This document shows, piece after piece, positions 1 through 9,890 of a stretch of DNA of 64,000 bases. The notes beneath the pieces are model-generated. The model had not been told where the DNA came from and did no database searches. It saw only the letters and a list, made by a program, of their open reading frames with translations. The stretch is from Nonomuraea spiralis (GTDB lineage Bacteria > Actinomycetota > Actinomycetes > Streptosporangiales > Streptosporangiaceae), in contig NZ_BMRC01000005.1 of the NCBI RefSeq assembly GCF_014648435.1, positions 62,001-126,000 of the forward strand, written 5' to 3'. The translations under genes were made by a program, and so were the position numbers. Each line of letters opens with the position of its first letter. Positions within the stretch are counted from its first letter, which is position 1.

Positions 1-1328
1 ACGCGGCGTCCGGCGCGGGCGAGCAGACTGGTGGCGGCGGCGGCCCGGTAGCCGGACCCGCAGTGCGTCCACACCGTCCCGCCGGGTACGTCGGCCAGGC
101 GGGACGGCAGGTCGGGCAGGGGGATGTGGGTCGCGCCCTCGACGTGACCGGCCCGCCATTCGTTGGTCATGCGCACGTCCAGGACGACGTCCGGGGCGGG
201 CAGGTGCGCGGGCGCGCGTCCGGCGCGGGCGGCGGCCAGGTCGGCGAACGTGGCCACCGGCAGCTCGTTCAGCCGGTCCTCCTGGCCGCCGGCCCACTGC
301 TCGGGGGAGCCGGTCGCGGTGGCGGCGGGGCGGTCGATGCCGATGCGGGCCAGTTCGCGCTGGGCGGCGGCGACCTGGTCGGCGTCCTCGCCGAGGAGTG
401 TGATCGGCGTGCCCCAGGGCGCCATCCAGGCGAGCCAGGTCGCCATGGGGCCGTCCAGGCCGAAGCTGAGGGTGCCGGTCAGGTGGCGGGTGGCGAACGC
501 CTTGCGGGAGCGCAGGTCGACCACCCACTCGCCGGCCGCGATCCGCTCCCTGAGCCGGTCGGGGTCAACGGCCTGTACGGGGGTGAGGTCGATCGGCCCG
601 GCGCCTTCGGCGTTGCGGGGGCCCATGTGGGCGTAGTAGGCGGGGTAGGCGTCGAGGCCGGCGAGGGTCTGGGCGACGAAGTCGTCGGCCTCCAGGCGCA
701 GCACCGGGTTGGCCTGCCGCTCGCGGCCGATGGTGGAGGCCGGGGCGTCGGACTGCGTCGCCGAGCAGAAGCTGCCGAAGCCGTGGGTGGGCCAGACCTG
801 GGCGCCGTCGGGCAGCAGGTCGGCCAGGCGGCGCGCGGAGGTGTGCTGGCGGTGGGCGAGGGCGTGGGCGTGCTGGGCGCCGAGCAGGTCGGTACGGCCG
901 GTCGTGCCGAAGAGCAGGGAGCCGCCGGTGAAGACGCCTTCGGGACCGCCGGGACCGGTGAGGACGTACGACAGGTGGTGGAAGGTGTGGCCCGGGGTGG
1001 CCACCGCCTTGACGCTCATGGTGTCGGACAGGGCGATCTCGTCCCCGTCGGCGATCGGCCGGCGGGCGAAGCCCACGGTCTCGTCGGCGGCGACCAGGTA
1101 CTCGGCGCCGGTCAGCCGCGCCAGGGCCAGGCCGCCCGAGACGTAGTCGTTGTGCAGGTGGGTCTCGGCCACGTGGGTGACGCGGACGCCGAGGCGCCCG
1201 GCCAGGGCGAGGATCCGGTCGATGTCGCGCTGCGGGTCGACGACCAGGGCGACCTGTCCGTCGTGGGCGAGGTAGCTGCGGTCGCCCAGGGACGAGGTCG
1301 CCACCACCTCGATGTGGATCGTGCTCAT
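1..1328 (-). CDS. Persulfide dioxygenase-rhodanese fusion (CstB-like), 3' end cut by window
   Basis: About 442 residues are visible and the C-terminus is beyond the left edge. The N-terminal metallo-beta-lactamase domain carries the persulfide-dioxygenase signature THLHNDYVSG (H57, H59, D61). A first rhodanese-like domain without an active-site cysteine follows, then a second rhodanese with the loop THCGSGYR (C423). This order, PDO then pseudo-rhodanese then rhodanese, is the layout known for staphylococcal CstB, which oxidises low-molecular-weight persulfides to thiosulfate in the cytosol. The ATG at 1328 is preceded by a purine-rich stretch. The gene lies downstream of a CsoR/CstR-type repressor, and a palindromic operator sits between them at 1391-1407, so induction by sulfide or persulfide is likely. 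A plain MBL hydrolase is less likely given the two rhodanese modules. Confidence 0.85.
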   Translation of the reverse strand, partial: MSTIHIEVVATSSLGDRSYLAHDGQVALVVDPQRDIDRILALAGRLGVRVTHVAETHLHNDYVSGGLALARLTGAEYLVAADETVGFARRPIADGDEIALSDTMSVKAVATPGHTFHHLSYVLTGPGGPEGVFTGGSLLFGTTGRTDLLGAQHAHALAHRQHTSARRLADLLPDGAQVWPTHGFGSFCSATQSDAPASTIGRERQANPVLRLEADDFVAQTLAGLDAYPAYYAHMGPRNAEGAGPIDLTPVQAVDPDRLRERIAAGEWVVDLRSRKAFATRHLTGTLSFGLDGPMATWLAWMAPWGTPITLLGEDADQVAAAQRELARIGIDRPAATATGSPEQWAGGQEDRLNELPVATFADLAAARAGRAPAHLPAPDVVLDVRMTNEWRAGHVEGATHIPLPDLPSRLADVPGGTVWTHCGSGYRAAAATSLLARAGRR

Positions 1329-1390
1329 CGTCTTCGCCGCCTTCGTATGGTCGGTGTCGGTCTCCGGTCACGGGGGTGCTCTGAACGCTA

Positions 1391-1407
1391 ATACCCGGAG
1401 GGGGTAT
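1391..1407 (-). promoter_or_regulatory. CsoR/CstR-type operator upstream of the persulfide dioxygenase gene
   Basis: The sequence reads ATACCC-GGAGG-GGGTAT, an inverted repeat with a G/C-rich core. This is the shape expected of DUF156 (CsoR/CstR) operators. It lies about 63 nt upstream of the dioxygenase start and matches in style a second site at 1741-1754 upstream of the repressor gene. Confidence 0.65.
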
Positions 1408-1447
1408 ATACAGGGCAAAGACATGGGCATGTCGCCCCCCGCCGGTC

Positions 1448-2366
<919 letters not shown>

Positions 2367-2462
2367 CTTGCCAGAGCCGCAAGACCGCCTACCGGGGCGC
2401 GGGGGCCGGGCGACGCGGGTCCGGACCGGGCCGCCCCGGTTGGCCTGGTCCGGTCGCGCTGT

Positions 2463-3191
2463 TCACAGGGTGGAGGTGAGACCTTCGGCGATCTTCTTCA
2501 GCTCGGCGCTGACGGCGTCGGCGCCGGAGAACTCCTTGGCGTACACCGGGCTGAACATGATCTCGGCCCACTGCCGGTCGCTCACCTGGACGTAGGCCGT
2601 GGGGGTGCCGCTCATGCCGTCCTCGCCGACGTTCTGGACGACCAGGTAACCGGGCCGGCCGCCGATGGTCATCTCCTCGCCGTCCTCTTCGTCGCGGTAC
2701 ACCTGGATCCGGTTCTGGATCTCCTGGATGGACTTGTCCTCGTACATGAAGATCTGCACCCGGTAGGAGCCCGGGCCGTCGCCCTTGTAGAAGTAGGACG
2801 TCGTGTACACCTCGCCGTAGTCCAGCGACCAGCGGGACCACTGCAGCCGCTCGGGCAGGTATCCCAGCTTGACGTGCCCGAACTCCTTGCCGTCACCCAG
2901 GTCGCCCAGGCTCGGCGGTTCGGTGCGCGGGGCCGGGGTGTCGTCGATGGCGGGCGGTTCCGGCGCCGGCGACATCGTCACCTCGGTGCCCGACGTGGCC
3001 ACCGACCCGGCCGTCAGGTACGCGACCGGCACGGCGACCACCGCCAGGGACGCGGACAAGGCCGCGATCCTGACCCTGATCCGCCTGCCCCGCGAGGAGC
3101 GCATCACCCGTTCCACCAGGTCCGGCGCGGCGTGCAGTCGCGCGGTCTCCTCCGTCATGAGCCGGAGGAGGTTCTCCTCAAGCGTGGGCAT
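2463..3191 (-). CDS. Membrane-anchored partner of ECF sigma factor (putative anti-sigma-like protein)
   Basis: 242 residues. A cytoplasmic N-terminus of about 40 residues with a basic stretch (RSSRGRRIRVR) is followed by one transmembrane helix (about 42-62) and an extracytoplasmic domain of about 175 residues rich in acidic and aromatic residues. Its start overlaps the end of the sigma-factor gene by 14 nt, the classic arrangement of ECF sigma/anti-sigma pairs. There is no zinc-binding HxxxCxxC motif in the N-terminus, so it is not a ZAS-type anti-sigma factor. I recognise no family for the outer domain. The anti-sigma role is inferred from position and topology. Confidence 0.6.
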   Translation of the reverse strand: MPTLEENLLRLMTEETARLHAAPDLVERVMRSSRGRRIRVRIAALSASLAVVAVPVAYLTAGSVATSGTEVTMSPAPEPPAIDDTPAPRTEPPSLGDLGDGKEFGHVKLGYLPERLQWSRWSLDYGEVYTTSYFYKGDGPGSYRVQIFMYEDKSIQEIQNRIQVYRDEEDGEEMTIGGRPGYLVVQNVGEDGMSGTPTAYVQVSDRQWAEIMFSPVYAKEFSGADAVSAELKKIAEGLTSTL

Positions 3192-3690
3192 TCCTGATCA
3201 CTCCTTCCATCGTTTCGTGTCCGAGCGCCGTACGGAGCTTGGCCATCGCCTTCGACGCCTGGCTCTTGACCGTGCCGAGCGAGCAGCCGAGCACCTCGGC
3301 GGTCTGCGTCTCACTGAGGTCCTCCCAGTACCGCAGGACGATCACCGCCCGCTGCCGTGGCGGCAGGGCGCGCATCGCCTCCATGAGCACGTGGCGCAGG
3401 TCGGTGTCCGTCGAGCGGGCCGGGGTGTCCGGCGGGCTGTGCATGGGGATGAACCTGAGGATCGCCCGGCGGCGCGCCCGGCTGATGGCCGCGTTGACGA
3501 TGACCCGGCGCACGTACGGCTCCGGGCTGTCGTGGCGTACCCGGTCCCAGTTCCTGTAGGTGCGCTCCAGCGCCGTCTGCAGCAGGTCCTCGGCCTCCGA
3601 CTCGTCCCCGCAGGCGAGATAGGCGACCCGGAGCAGGCTCGTGGCGCGCGCGGCCACGAAGGCGCCGAAGTCATGTTCCTTGCCGGTCAC
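3178..3690 (-). CDS. ECF (SigE-family) RNA polymerase sigma factor
   Basis: 170 residues. Sigma region 2 (about 15-80) contains YLACGDESEAEDLLQTALE, and sigma region 4 (about 105-160) contains LPPRQRAVIVLRYWEDLS followed by the recognition helix region LGCSLGTVKSQASKA. Length and motifs fit the actinobacterial SigE-like group (about 165-180 residues). The start is a GTG. The gene is translationally coupled to the downstream membrane protein and diverges from a secreted protein at 3825, with a large inverted repeat in between. The stimulus is unknown. Confidence 0.9.
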   Translation of the reverse strand: MTGKEHDFGAFVAARATSLLRVAYLACGDESEAEDLLQTALERTYRNWDRVRHDSPEPYVRRVIVNAAISRARRRAILRFIPMHSPPDTPARSTDTDLRHVLMEAMRALPPRQRAVIVLRYWEDLSETQTAEVLGCSLGTVKSQASKAMAKLRTALGHETMEGVIRNAHA

Positions 3691-3718
3691 GGCAGTCTGT
3701 CCGATTTCACGCTTCCTT

Positions 3719-3786
3719 ATACGCCTGGGCCGTCCCGCATGGTTGCCCCGGTGTGGCGGGCAACCATGCGGGTGGCCCGGGCGTAT
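3719..3786. repeat. Large inverted repeat between sigma-factor gene and divergent secreted-protein gene
   Basis: The left arm is 3719-3748 and the right arm 3758-3786. The inner 15 bp (3734-3748 with 3758-3772) are a perfect inverted repeat around a 9-nt centre. The outer part continues with one mismatch and one small indel to ATACGCC at both ends. Transcribed in either direction it would form a stem of nearly 30 bp. It could be an attenuator, a bidirectional regulatory hairpin or a binding site; no T-run follows, so it is not a typical terminator. Confidence 0.8.
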
Positions 3787-3824
3787 GGATGGTCATGACT
3801 TCGTATTCATGGAGGAGAGCGGCG

Positions 3825-4697
3825 GTGTCCCGGAGGGGGATGTTCCTGGGCCTCGGGCTGGCACTGGGAGCCGCACTGGTGACGCCGGCGCCCGTCGCGG
3901 CGGCCCCGCCGGAGGGCGCGTACTGGCATGTCAGAGAGGTGATGACCACACCGCAGTCCGGGCGGTTCGGCACGAAGGCGAACCCGTACTCGCTGACCCA
4001 GCGGACGGTCATGGAACGGTGGAACGCCCCCGACGGCAGGAACTGGGTCGGCTACCGCGAGCTGGGGACGACACCGCAGACCCCGGCCGACAGGAAGGCG
4101 TGGCAGCGTGACGGCTCGCCCGCCAAATGGGACAGGTCGATCGACGGCAAGACCGTGCGGCTGTCCACCGCGCCCACCAAGGGCCATGTGTCGCCCGGAC
4201 GCAACACCGGCAAGTTCGAGCTGGCGCAACAGTACCTGACCTACGACGAGGTCCAGCGCCTGCCCGCCGACCCCGCCCGCCTGAAGGACTGGCTCACCCG
4301 GGCGGCCCGGGTCGGCCAGGTCCCCGACCGCGCCCTGTCCGCCTGGATCACCCCGGAACTGACCCGGCTCATGTACGACGTGCCCGCCCCGAAGGAGGTC
4401 CGCGACGCCGCCTACCGGGTACTGCTGACGATGCCGGGCGTACGCGCCGACGGCCAGGGGAAGGACGAGCTCGGCCGCCCCGGCGCCGCCGTCGTGATCC
4501 AGACCCCGGACGGGGACGGGAAGGCGCCGGAGCCGTTCAGCGAGAGGCTGATCGTCGACACCGCCAGGATGGTGCTGCTGACACACGAGCGGAAGGCCAA
4601 TCGCGACGACAAGGGACTGGCGGGGAAGACGTACGTCACGACGCTGGCCGAGGTCGGCTGGACCGACGCGCAGCCCGTCGTGCCGGCTCTGCCCTGA
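3825..4697 (+). CDS. Secreted protein, CU044_5270-like family
   Basis: 290 residues from a GTG at 3825, chosen because GGAGGAG (3811-3817) lies seven bases upstream. A start upstream at 3753 would lie inside the inverted-repeat loop. The N-terminus (SRRGMFLGLGLALGAAL... ending PVAAA) is a signal peptide. The mature part has Tyr/Trp-rich segments like WHVREVMTT and long helical stretches, and resembles the actinobacterial CU044_5270 proteins that are often encoded beside ECF sigma factors. It diverges from the sigma gene and may be a regulon member. Its biochemical function is unknown. Confidence 0.7.
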   Translation: MSRRGMFLGLGLALGAALVTPAPVAAAPPEGAYWHVREVMTTPQSGRFGTKANPYSLTQRTVMERWNAPDGRNWVGYRELGTTPQTPADRKAWQRDGSPAKWDRSIDGKTVRLSTAPTKGHVSPGRNTGKFELAQQYLTYDEVQRLPADPARLKDWLTRAARVGQVPDRALSAWITPELTRLMYDVPAPKEVRDAAYRVLLTMPGVRADGQGKDELGRPGAAVVIQTPDGDGKAPEPFSERLIVDTARMVLLTHERKANRDDKGLAGKTYVTTLAEVGWTDAQPVVPALP

Positions 4698-4716
4698 CCC
4701 CCGCCGGGGCCGCCGG

Positions 4717-6954
4717 TCAGTCGCGGACGACCTCCACCCGGTAGCGGCCCTCGCCGTCGCGATGGGCGCCGTGGATGTCGGTGGCCAGGTCGGGGAAGGC
4801 CCGGTCGAAGTCCTCCAGGGCCCGCAGGTAGCGCATCAGCGGGCCGTCGGCCGGCCCGGTCGCCTCGCCGGGCATCAGCATGGGGATGCCGGGCGGCGTG
4901 ACCACCACGGTGGCGGCCACGACCCGCCCGGCCAGCCGGTCCAGCGGGACCCGCTCGGTACGGGACCTGATCATGGCCTGGTAGACCTCGGCGGGCGTCG
5001 AGACCGGCTCGGGCGGCGCGCTGAAGACCTGGTCGAGCAGCGCGCCTACCTCCGACTCGCGCAGCCTCCCGTGGACCGCGGAGCAGAACGCCCGCAACGA
5101 GACCCCGGGCGGCCCGAACCCGGGCAGCACGTCCGCCAGGGCCCGGTCGTCGTCGTAGGCGTTCTTGAAGTCGGTGAGCGCGTCGATCAGCGTGCCCCAC
5201 TTGCCCTTGGTGATGCCCATCGAGAACAACACCAGCAGGGTGTGGTCGCCGGTCTTCTCCACCACGATGCCGCGCCGCTGCAGGTAGGCGGCCACGATCC
5301 GGGCCGGGACGCCCCACTCCAGCGTGCCCCTGGCGGCGTCCGCGCCGGGGCACGTGATCGTCACCTTGACCGGGTCGAGCAGGGCGTAGTCGTCGCGCAT
5401 CCCGTCGAACCCGTGCCAGGCGGCCCCCGGCTCCAGCACCCAGCAGCGCGGCTCGGCGCACAGCAGCGCGGGATCGGCGTCGGCGAACGGGACGGCCCGG
5501 CCGGTGCGCGGGTCGACGACGGTGGGTGGTTGCCAGAGGCCGAAGAACCACTCGGGACGGCGGCCGTCCTCGCGGATGCGGGCGGCCAGCCGGGTCATCG
5601 CCTGCCGGAACCGGACCGCCTCGACGATCGCCTCCCCGGTCAGGAACGACCCCGACGGGCCGTCCATCATCGCCGCCGCCACGTCGAGCGAGGCGATCAT
5701 CGGGTAGAGCGGCGAGGTTGAGGCGTGCATGAGGTAGGTCTCGTTGAGGGCGTCGTAGTCGACCGGCGCCCGCGGCGACGGGCGGACGTGCAACATCGCC
5801 GACTGTGACAGCGCCGCGAGCAGCTTGTGGGTCGACTGCGTGGCGAACACGGTCGGCCGCCCGGGGCCGGGCAGCGTGTGCTCGTCGACCGCCATGGCGT
5901 AGCGGCGGGCGTAGAGCGGGTTGAAGCGGCCGTAGGCGAACCACGCCTCGTCGAAGTGCAGCCGCGGCACGCCGGCGCCCAGCAGCTCGGCGACGCGGAC
6001 CGCGTCGTAGCAGACGCCGTCGTAGGTGGAGTTGGTGACCACCGCGTACGACGGGTCGCCGGCCGCGAGCGGATGGGCGGCCACCCGCTCCCGGACGGCG
6101 GACGCCTCCAGCGCGGCGGCCGGGATCGGCCCGGCCAGCCCGAGCCCGTTGCGTTCGGGCACCAGGTAGACCGGCCGCGCCCCGCTGATGGCCAGCGCGT
6201 GCTGGATCGACTTGTGGCAGTTGCGGTCGACCAGGACGGTGTCGTCGCGGGCGATCGCGTGGTGGCCGACGACACGGTTGGCCGTGGAGTTGCCGTTGAC
6301 CACGAAGAACGTGCGGTCGGCGCCGAAGACGCGGGCGGCGTTTTGCTCGGCCTCGCCGATCGGGCCGGTGTGGTCGAGCGGCGAGCCCAGCTCGGCTACG
6401 GAGATCGACAGGTCGGTGCGCAGCAGCCGCTCGCCGTAGAAGTCGAAGAAGGCCCGGCCCACGGGGGACTTCAGGAACGCCACGCCGCCCGCGTGCGCCG
6501 GGGTGTGCCAGGAGTAGGGGTGATGGTCCTCCAGGTCCCGCAGAGCGCGGAAGAACGGCGGGAGGATCTGGTCGGCGTACTGGTCGGCGGCGTGGGCGAT
6601 GCGGCCGGCGATGAACTGCGGGGTGTCCTCCAGCGGGAAGACGTAGCCCTGGATGACCTCGTACACCCACAGCGGGAGCTCCTGGTCCTGGGTGATCAGG
6701 AAGACCGGCAGGCCGCGGAAACGTTTGGCCACCGCGCCGAGCAGGTCTTCGGCGCCGGGTGCGTCCCAGGCCGCCAGGATCGCCGTGAGCGAGGCGTCGG
6801 AGCCGACCACGGCCAGCGCGTCGGACGTGCGGTGGGTCCAGCGCACTTGCAGCCCGAGCTCGTCCATCGCCGCGCACACCCGGCGGATCTGCTCGGCGAG
6901 CGCGGAGTCGGCGTCGGGGTGTTCGGTGACGGCGGCCAGAACGGTTCGCTCCAT
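4717..6954 (-). CDS. Orn/Lys/Arg (acid-inducible type) PLP decarboxylase
   Basis: 745 residues, the size of the E. coli biodegradative decarboxylases CadA and AdiA (715-755). An N-terminal response-regulator-like wing domain (1-125) precedes the fold-type I PLP core, with HTPAHAGG near 150, HFDEAWFAYG as the Asp-containing PLP motif, and STHKLLAALSQ carrying Schiff-base lysine K377. The C-terminal domain is present and full length. Such enzymes remove CO2 from Lys, Arg or Orn, giving a diamine and consuming a proton. The substrate cannot be assigned by eye. No antiporter gene is adjacent, so a pure acid-resistance role is uncertain; polyamine supply is an alternative. Confidence 0.9.
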   Translation of the reverse strand: MERTVLAAVTEHPDADSALAEQIRRVCAAMDELGLQVRWTHRTSDALAVVGSDASLTAILAAWDAPGAEDLLGAVAKRFRGLPVFLITQDQELPLWVYEVIQGYVFPLEDTPQFIAGRIAHAADQYADQILPPFFRALRDLEDHHPYSWHTPAHAGGVAFLKSPVGRAFFDFYGERLLRTDLSISVAELGSPLDHTGPIGEAEQNAARVFGADRTFFVVNGNSTANRVVGHHAIARDDTVLVDRNCHKSIQHALAISGARPVYLVPERNGLGLAGPIPAAALEASAVRERVAAHPLAAGDPSYAVVTNSTYDGVCYDAVRVAELLGAGVPRLHFDEAWFAYGRFNPLYARRYAMAVDEHTLPGPGRPTVFATQSTHKLLAALSQSAMLHVRPSPRAPVDYDALNETYLMHASTSPLYPMIASLDVAAAMMDGPSGSFLTGEAIVEAVRFRQAMTRLAARIREDGRRPEWFFGLWQPPTVVDPRTGRAVPFADADPALLCAEPRCWVLEPGAAWHGFDGMRDDYALLDPVKVTITCPGADAARGTLEWGVPARIVAAYLQRRGIVVEKTGDHTLLVLFSMGITKGKWGTLIDALTDFKNAYDDDRALADVLPGFGPPGVSLRAFCSAVHGRLRESEVGALLDQVFSAPPEPVSTPAEVYQAMIRSRTERVPLDRLAGRVVAATVVVTPPGIPMLMPGEATGPADGPLMRYLRALEDFDRAFPDLATDIHGAHRDGEGRYRVEVVRD

Positions 6955-7048
6955 GCGGCTCTCCGTGATCGATCGGGGGACGGCCTCCCGATCGTAACGC
7001 CAAGGAACGGTAAAGACACACTCGGTGACGAAAGCCGGGCGGCGGCCA

Positions 7049-8062
7049 CTACCGTTCCGAGGAACGGCCCGAGCTGGTCGTCGAGCACCTCTTCTCCTGT
7101 GCCCGCGCGCGGCGGCGGCGGTAGCAGACCGTGGCGGTGGCCAGCGCCGCGCCCCACACCGGCCAGAAGCACTCCGGCAGCCAGGCGCCCCATTCGTCCA
7201 GCTCGAACCGGCCGGCCACGGTCCAGCGGATGTAGGTGAGCCCGGCCACGGTGACCACGATCGAGACGAACCCGGCCGGGACGACCGCCAGCATCGGCGG
7301 CACCCGCCTCCCGCGCAGCCCCGGCATCCAGCGCGGGAACACCTCGCCCCACCGCTGGATCAGCCCGAGGGTGAGCACGCCGCCGAACGCGCCGAACGTC
7401 GCCAGGTACGCCCCCGCCAGCCACAACCCGTCCTCGCCCTCGGCCAGGAACTCCGCGCTCACACCGAGCGGGACGCCCAGCGCCCAGGCCCACCGGGTGG
7501 CGCAGTACACCAGCGGCACCGCGACCGCCACGTACACCGCGATCCGCCCGCGCGCCGGGGTGAACCAGCTCCCGCGATCCCGGTCGCGCCCGTGGGCCAG
7601 TGCGGCGGCGGCCAGCAGCAGGCCGCCCAGCACGCACACGAGCTGGTTCAGCACCGGCCACGGCCAGGCGTCGGCGAACGTCGCCCCGCCCAGCCCCCAG
7701 CCGAACACGGGGGCGACCAGGAGCAGCGGCGTGTAGGCGACGCCCATCATCAGCCGCGAGTCGGGGACCACCAGCACCAGCAGCGCGGCGAGCGGCCAGG
7801 CCACCAGGACGGGCGCCCGGCCGCGGCCGGGCCGGGCCAGCGCCACCCCGGTGACGGCCACGACCGCCGAGAACGCGGTGATCCACCAGCCGAAGGGCGG
7901 CGCGGTGCCGGCCAGGATCGACAGCGCGCCGTCGGGGTCCGGATCGCCGGAACCCCAGGGGAAGCCGGGCGCCCCCAGCGCCCACGCCGCACCGAGCAGG
8001 CCGTAGGCGACCGCCCACAGCGCCGCCGCGTGGCCGTACCGGCCGGAAGTGAAGATCGTCAT
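7049..8062 (-). CDS. Polytopic membrane protein of unknown function
   Basis: 337 residues from the ATG at 8062, with about eight hydrophobic helices and a basic cytoplasmic C-terminus (YRRRRARAQEKR). There is no cofactor-binding or transporter motif that I recognise. It diverges from the histidine kinase/response regulator pair starting at 8184, with only about 120 nt between, so it may be a target of that system. Confidence 0.6.
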   Translation of the reverse strand: MTIFTSGRYGHAAALWAVAYGLLGAAWALGAPGFPWGSGDPDPDGALSILAGTAPPFGWWITAFSAVVAVTGVALARPGRGRAPVLVAWPLAALLVLVVPDSRLMMGVAYTPLLLVAPVFGWGLGGATFADAWPWPVLNQLVCVLGGLLLAAAALAHGRDRDRGSWFTPARGRIAVYVAVAVPLVYCATRWAWALGVPLGVSAEFLAEGEDGLWLAGAYLATFGAFGGVLTLGLIQRWGEVFPRWMPGLRGRRVPPMLAVVPAGFVSIVVTVAGLTYIRWTVAGRFELDEWGAWLPECFWPVWGAALATATVCYRRRRARAQEKRCSTTSSGRSSER

Positions 8063-8183
8063 GGTACGAGCGTTCCAGCGCGGGCGGACAGGCGGCCAGA
8101 TGCCGTTCGGCACCTGTCCTGGTCTGCGGTGGTGCCGTTCGGCACATGGGGGCGCGCGGGCGTGGGCGCATATCGTTGCCCGG

Positions 8184-9248
8184 GTGAACGTGTTGTGGGT
8201 GGTCGCCGCCTCGCTGTCGGCGTCGGTCGCGGTCGTGGTGGCCGCGATCGGGGCGTTCCGGCCCAGGGGCAGGGACCGGCTGCTTCCCGCGCTGACCCTG
8301 GCGGCCGCGGGCCTGTCGCTGGCCGTCACGGCCGGCCTGCTCGCCTCGGGCGTACGGACCGGCGCGGCCGGCGGTGCCGTCGGCGTGCTGGGGATGGCCG
8401 AGAGCGCTGGACTGATGGTCGCGATCGGTCTGGTCGTCCGCCACGCGCCGGTGCGCCGGGCCGCGCCGGCCGCGCTCCTGGCCGGACTCGCCGCGGCCGC
8501 GTGGGTGCCGCGCGTGTTCACGCCCGCCTCGCCGCTGGAGACGGTGGGGGCGGGCGCGTTCTGGGGTCTCGGCGCGCTGCTGGCCGCCGCCGTGGGCGCC
8601 TACCTGCGCCTGCTCGACGTACGGCGGGAGCGTGCTGTGGCCGACACCCGTACCGTCCTGCGGTTGCGGCTGGCCGGAGACCTGCACGACTTCCTCGCCC
8701 ACGACATCAGCGAGATGGTCGCCCACGCCCAGGCGGGCACCGTGGCGGGCGATCCGCTGGAGGCGCTCCGGCGCGTCGAGGCCGCCGGCCAGCGGGCCCT
8801 GTCCACGCTCGACCGTACGCTCGACATGCTCCACCACGACCGGCCACCCGGCCCCGCCGGCGACCTGGCCGGCATCGCCGAGGCCGCCGAACGGTTCTCC
8901 GCCGCCGGTCCCGCGCGGGTGCGGCTGCGTACCGGGCCCACCGCGGCGGTCCCGGCGGAGACGGCGGCGCTGGCGTACCGGATCGTCATCGAAGGGCTCA
9001 CCAACATCCGGCGGCACGCGCCGCGCGCCCGGCGCATCGACCTGTCCGTCACGACGCCCGGCGGCGTCCTGGAGATCACGCTGGCCAACGACGGGGTGTC
9101 CGGCGCGCCACGCCGCCGGCGCGGCGGTTCCGGGCTGCCGAGCCTGGCCGCGCTCGTGGCCGGGCAGGGCGGGGAGCTGGTCGCGCACGCCGTACCGGAC
9201 GGGTGGTCGCTGGCCGCCCGCCTGCCGCTGCCACAATCTCCCGGGTGA
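8184..9248 (+). CDS. NarL-type sensor histidine kinase
   Basis: 354 residues from a GTG at 8184. The first 150 residues form several transmembrane helices. A HisKA_3 dimerisation segment follows with LAGDLHDFLAHDISE (H168 the likely phosphoacceptor), then a short HATPase_c domain with VIEGLTNIRRHA (N-box) and GGSGLPSL (G-box). It overlaps the response-regulator gene by 4 nt (GTGA). Stimulus unknown; the membrane protein encoded divergently is a candidate partner or target. Confidence 0.9.
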   Translation: MNVLWVVAASLSASVAVVVAAIGAFRPRGRDRLLPALTLAAAGLSLAVTAGLLASGVRTGAAGGAVGVLGMAESAGLMVAIGLVVRHAPVRRAAPAALLAGLAAAAWVPRVFTPASPLETVGAGAFWGLGALLAAAVGAYLRLLDVRRERAVADTRTVLRLRLAGDLHDFLAHDISEMVAHAQAGTVAGDPLEALRRVEAAGQRALSTLDRTLDMLHHDRPPGPAGDLAGIAEAAERFSAAGPARVRLRTGPTAAVPAETAALAYRIVIEGLTNIRRHAPRARRIDLSVTTPGGVLEITLANDGVSGAPRRRRGGSGLPSLAALVAGQGGELVAHAVPDGWSLAARLPLPQSPG

Positions 9249-9874
9249 GCATCCGTATCCTCATCGCCGACGACCAGGAGGGCATCCGCGCCGCCTTCCG
9301 GCTGATCCTCGACGCCCAGCCCGACATGACCGTGGTGGCCGAGGCCGCCGACGGCCGCGCCGCGATCGACACCGCGCTCGCCGTCCGGCCGGACGTCGTG
9401 CTCGCCGACGTCCGCATGCCCGGCGCCGACGGCATCGAGGTGACCCGCGCCCTGGCCGGCACCGGCATCCATGTGGTGGTCGTCACCACCTTCGGCCTGG
9501 AGGAGTACGTCCACGCCGCCCTCCGGCACGGCGCCGCCGGGTTCGTGCTCAAACGCTCCGGCCCCGCGCTGCTCGTCGAGGCCGTCCGGGCGGCGATGAA
9601 CGGCGACATGCTCATCAGCCCCCAGCTCACCGTCAAGCTGCTGCGGCAGAACGCCCCTCGGCGGGAGGCGTCCGACGTCGTGCTCAGCGGGAGGGAGGAG
9701 GAGATCGCGGCCCTGGTCGCCCAGGGGCGGACCAACGCCGAGATCGCCGCCGAGCTCCACCTGTCCCCGGGCACGGTCAAGAACCACATCGCCGTCGTCC
9801 AGCGCAAGACCGGCGCCAGGAACCGCGTCATGATCGCCGCGTGGGCGTGGGCGACCGGCAGGGCCGACCCCTGA
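9245..9874 (+). CDS. NarL/LuxR-type response regulator
   Basis: 209 residues from a GTG overlapping the kinase stop. Receiver domain 1-120 with acidic pocket ADD near residue 10, phosphoacceptor D55 (LADVRMPG), T in VVTTF and K in VLKRS. C-terminal LuxR helix-turn-helix (about 145-205) with LSGREEEIAALVAQGRTN and the recognition helix LSPGTVKNHIAVV. It pairs with the preceding kinase. Confidence 0.93.
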   Translation: MSIRILIADDQEGIRAAFRLILDAQPDMTVVAEAADGRAAIDTALAVRPDVVLADVRMPGADGIEVTRALAGTGIHVVVVTTFGLEEYVHAALRHGAAGFVLKRSGPALLVEAVRAAMNGDMLISPQLTVKLLRQNAPRREASDVVLSGREEEIAALVAQGRTNAEIAAELHLSPGTVKNHIAVVQRKTGARNRVMIAAWAWATGRADP

Positions 9875-9890
9875 GCCCGCCGTGGCCGCG

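Noticed and set aside
63..1391. Long plus-strand open frame opposite the persulfide dioxygenase gene
   Set aside because: It is Gly/Arg/Val-rich with no domain; the minus strand carries clear MBL and rhodanese motifs. It is a GC-driven antisense shadow, as are the other large overlapping frames in the window.
3753..3824. Earlier start for the secreted protein at ATG 3753 or 3795
   Set aside because: 3753 lies inside the centre of the large inverted repeat and has no ribosome-binding site; the GTG at 3825 has GGAGGAG at ideal distance and leads straight into the signal peptide.
9245..9874. NarL-type response regulator as the DosR of the 38-50 kb island
   Set aside because: It is 28 kb away, its cognate kinase has no GAF/heme sensor domain, and no DosR-like box was noticed near it. 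It remains only a distant possibility.
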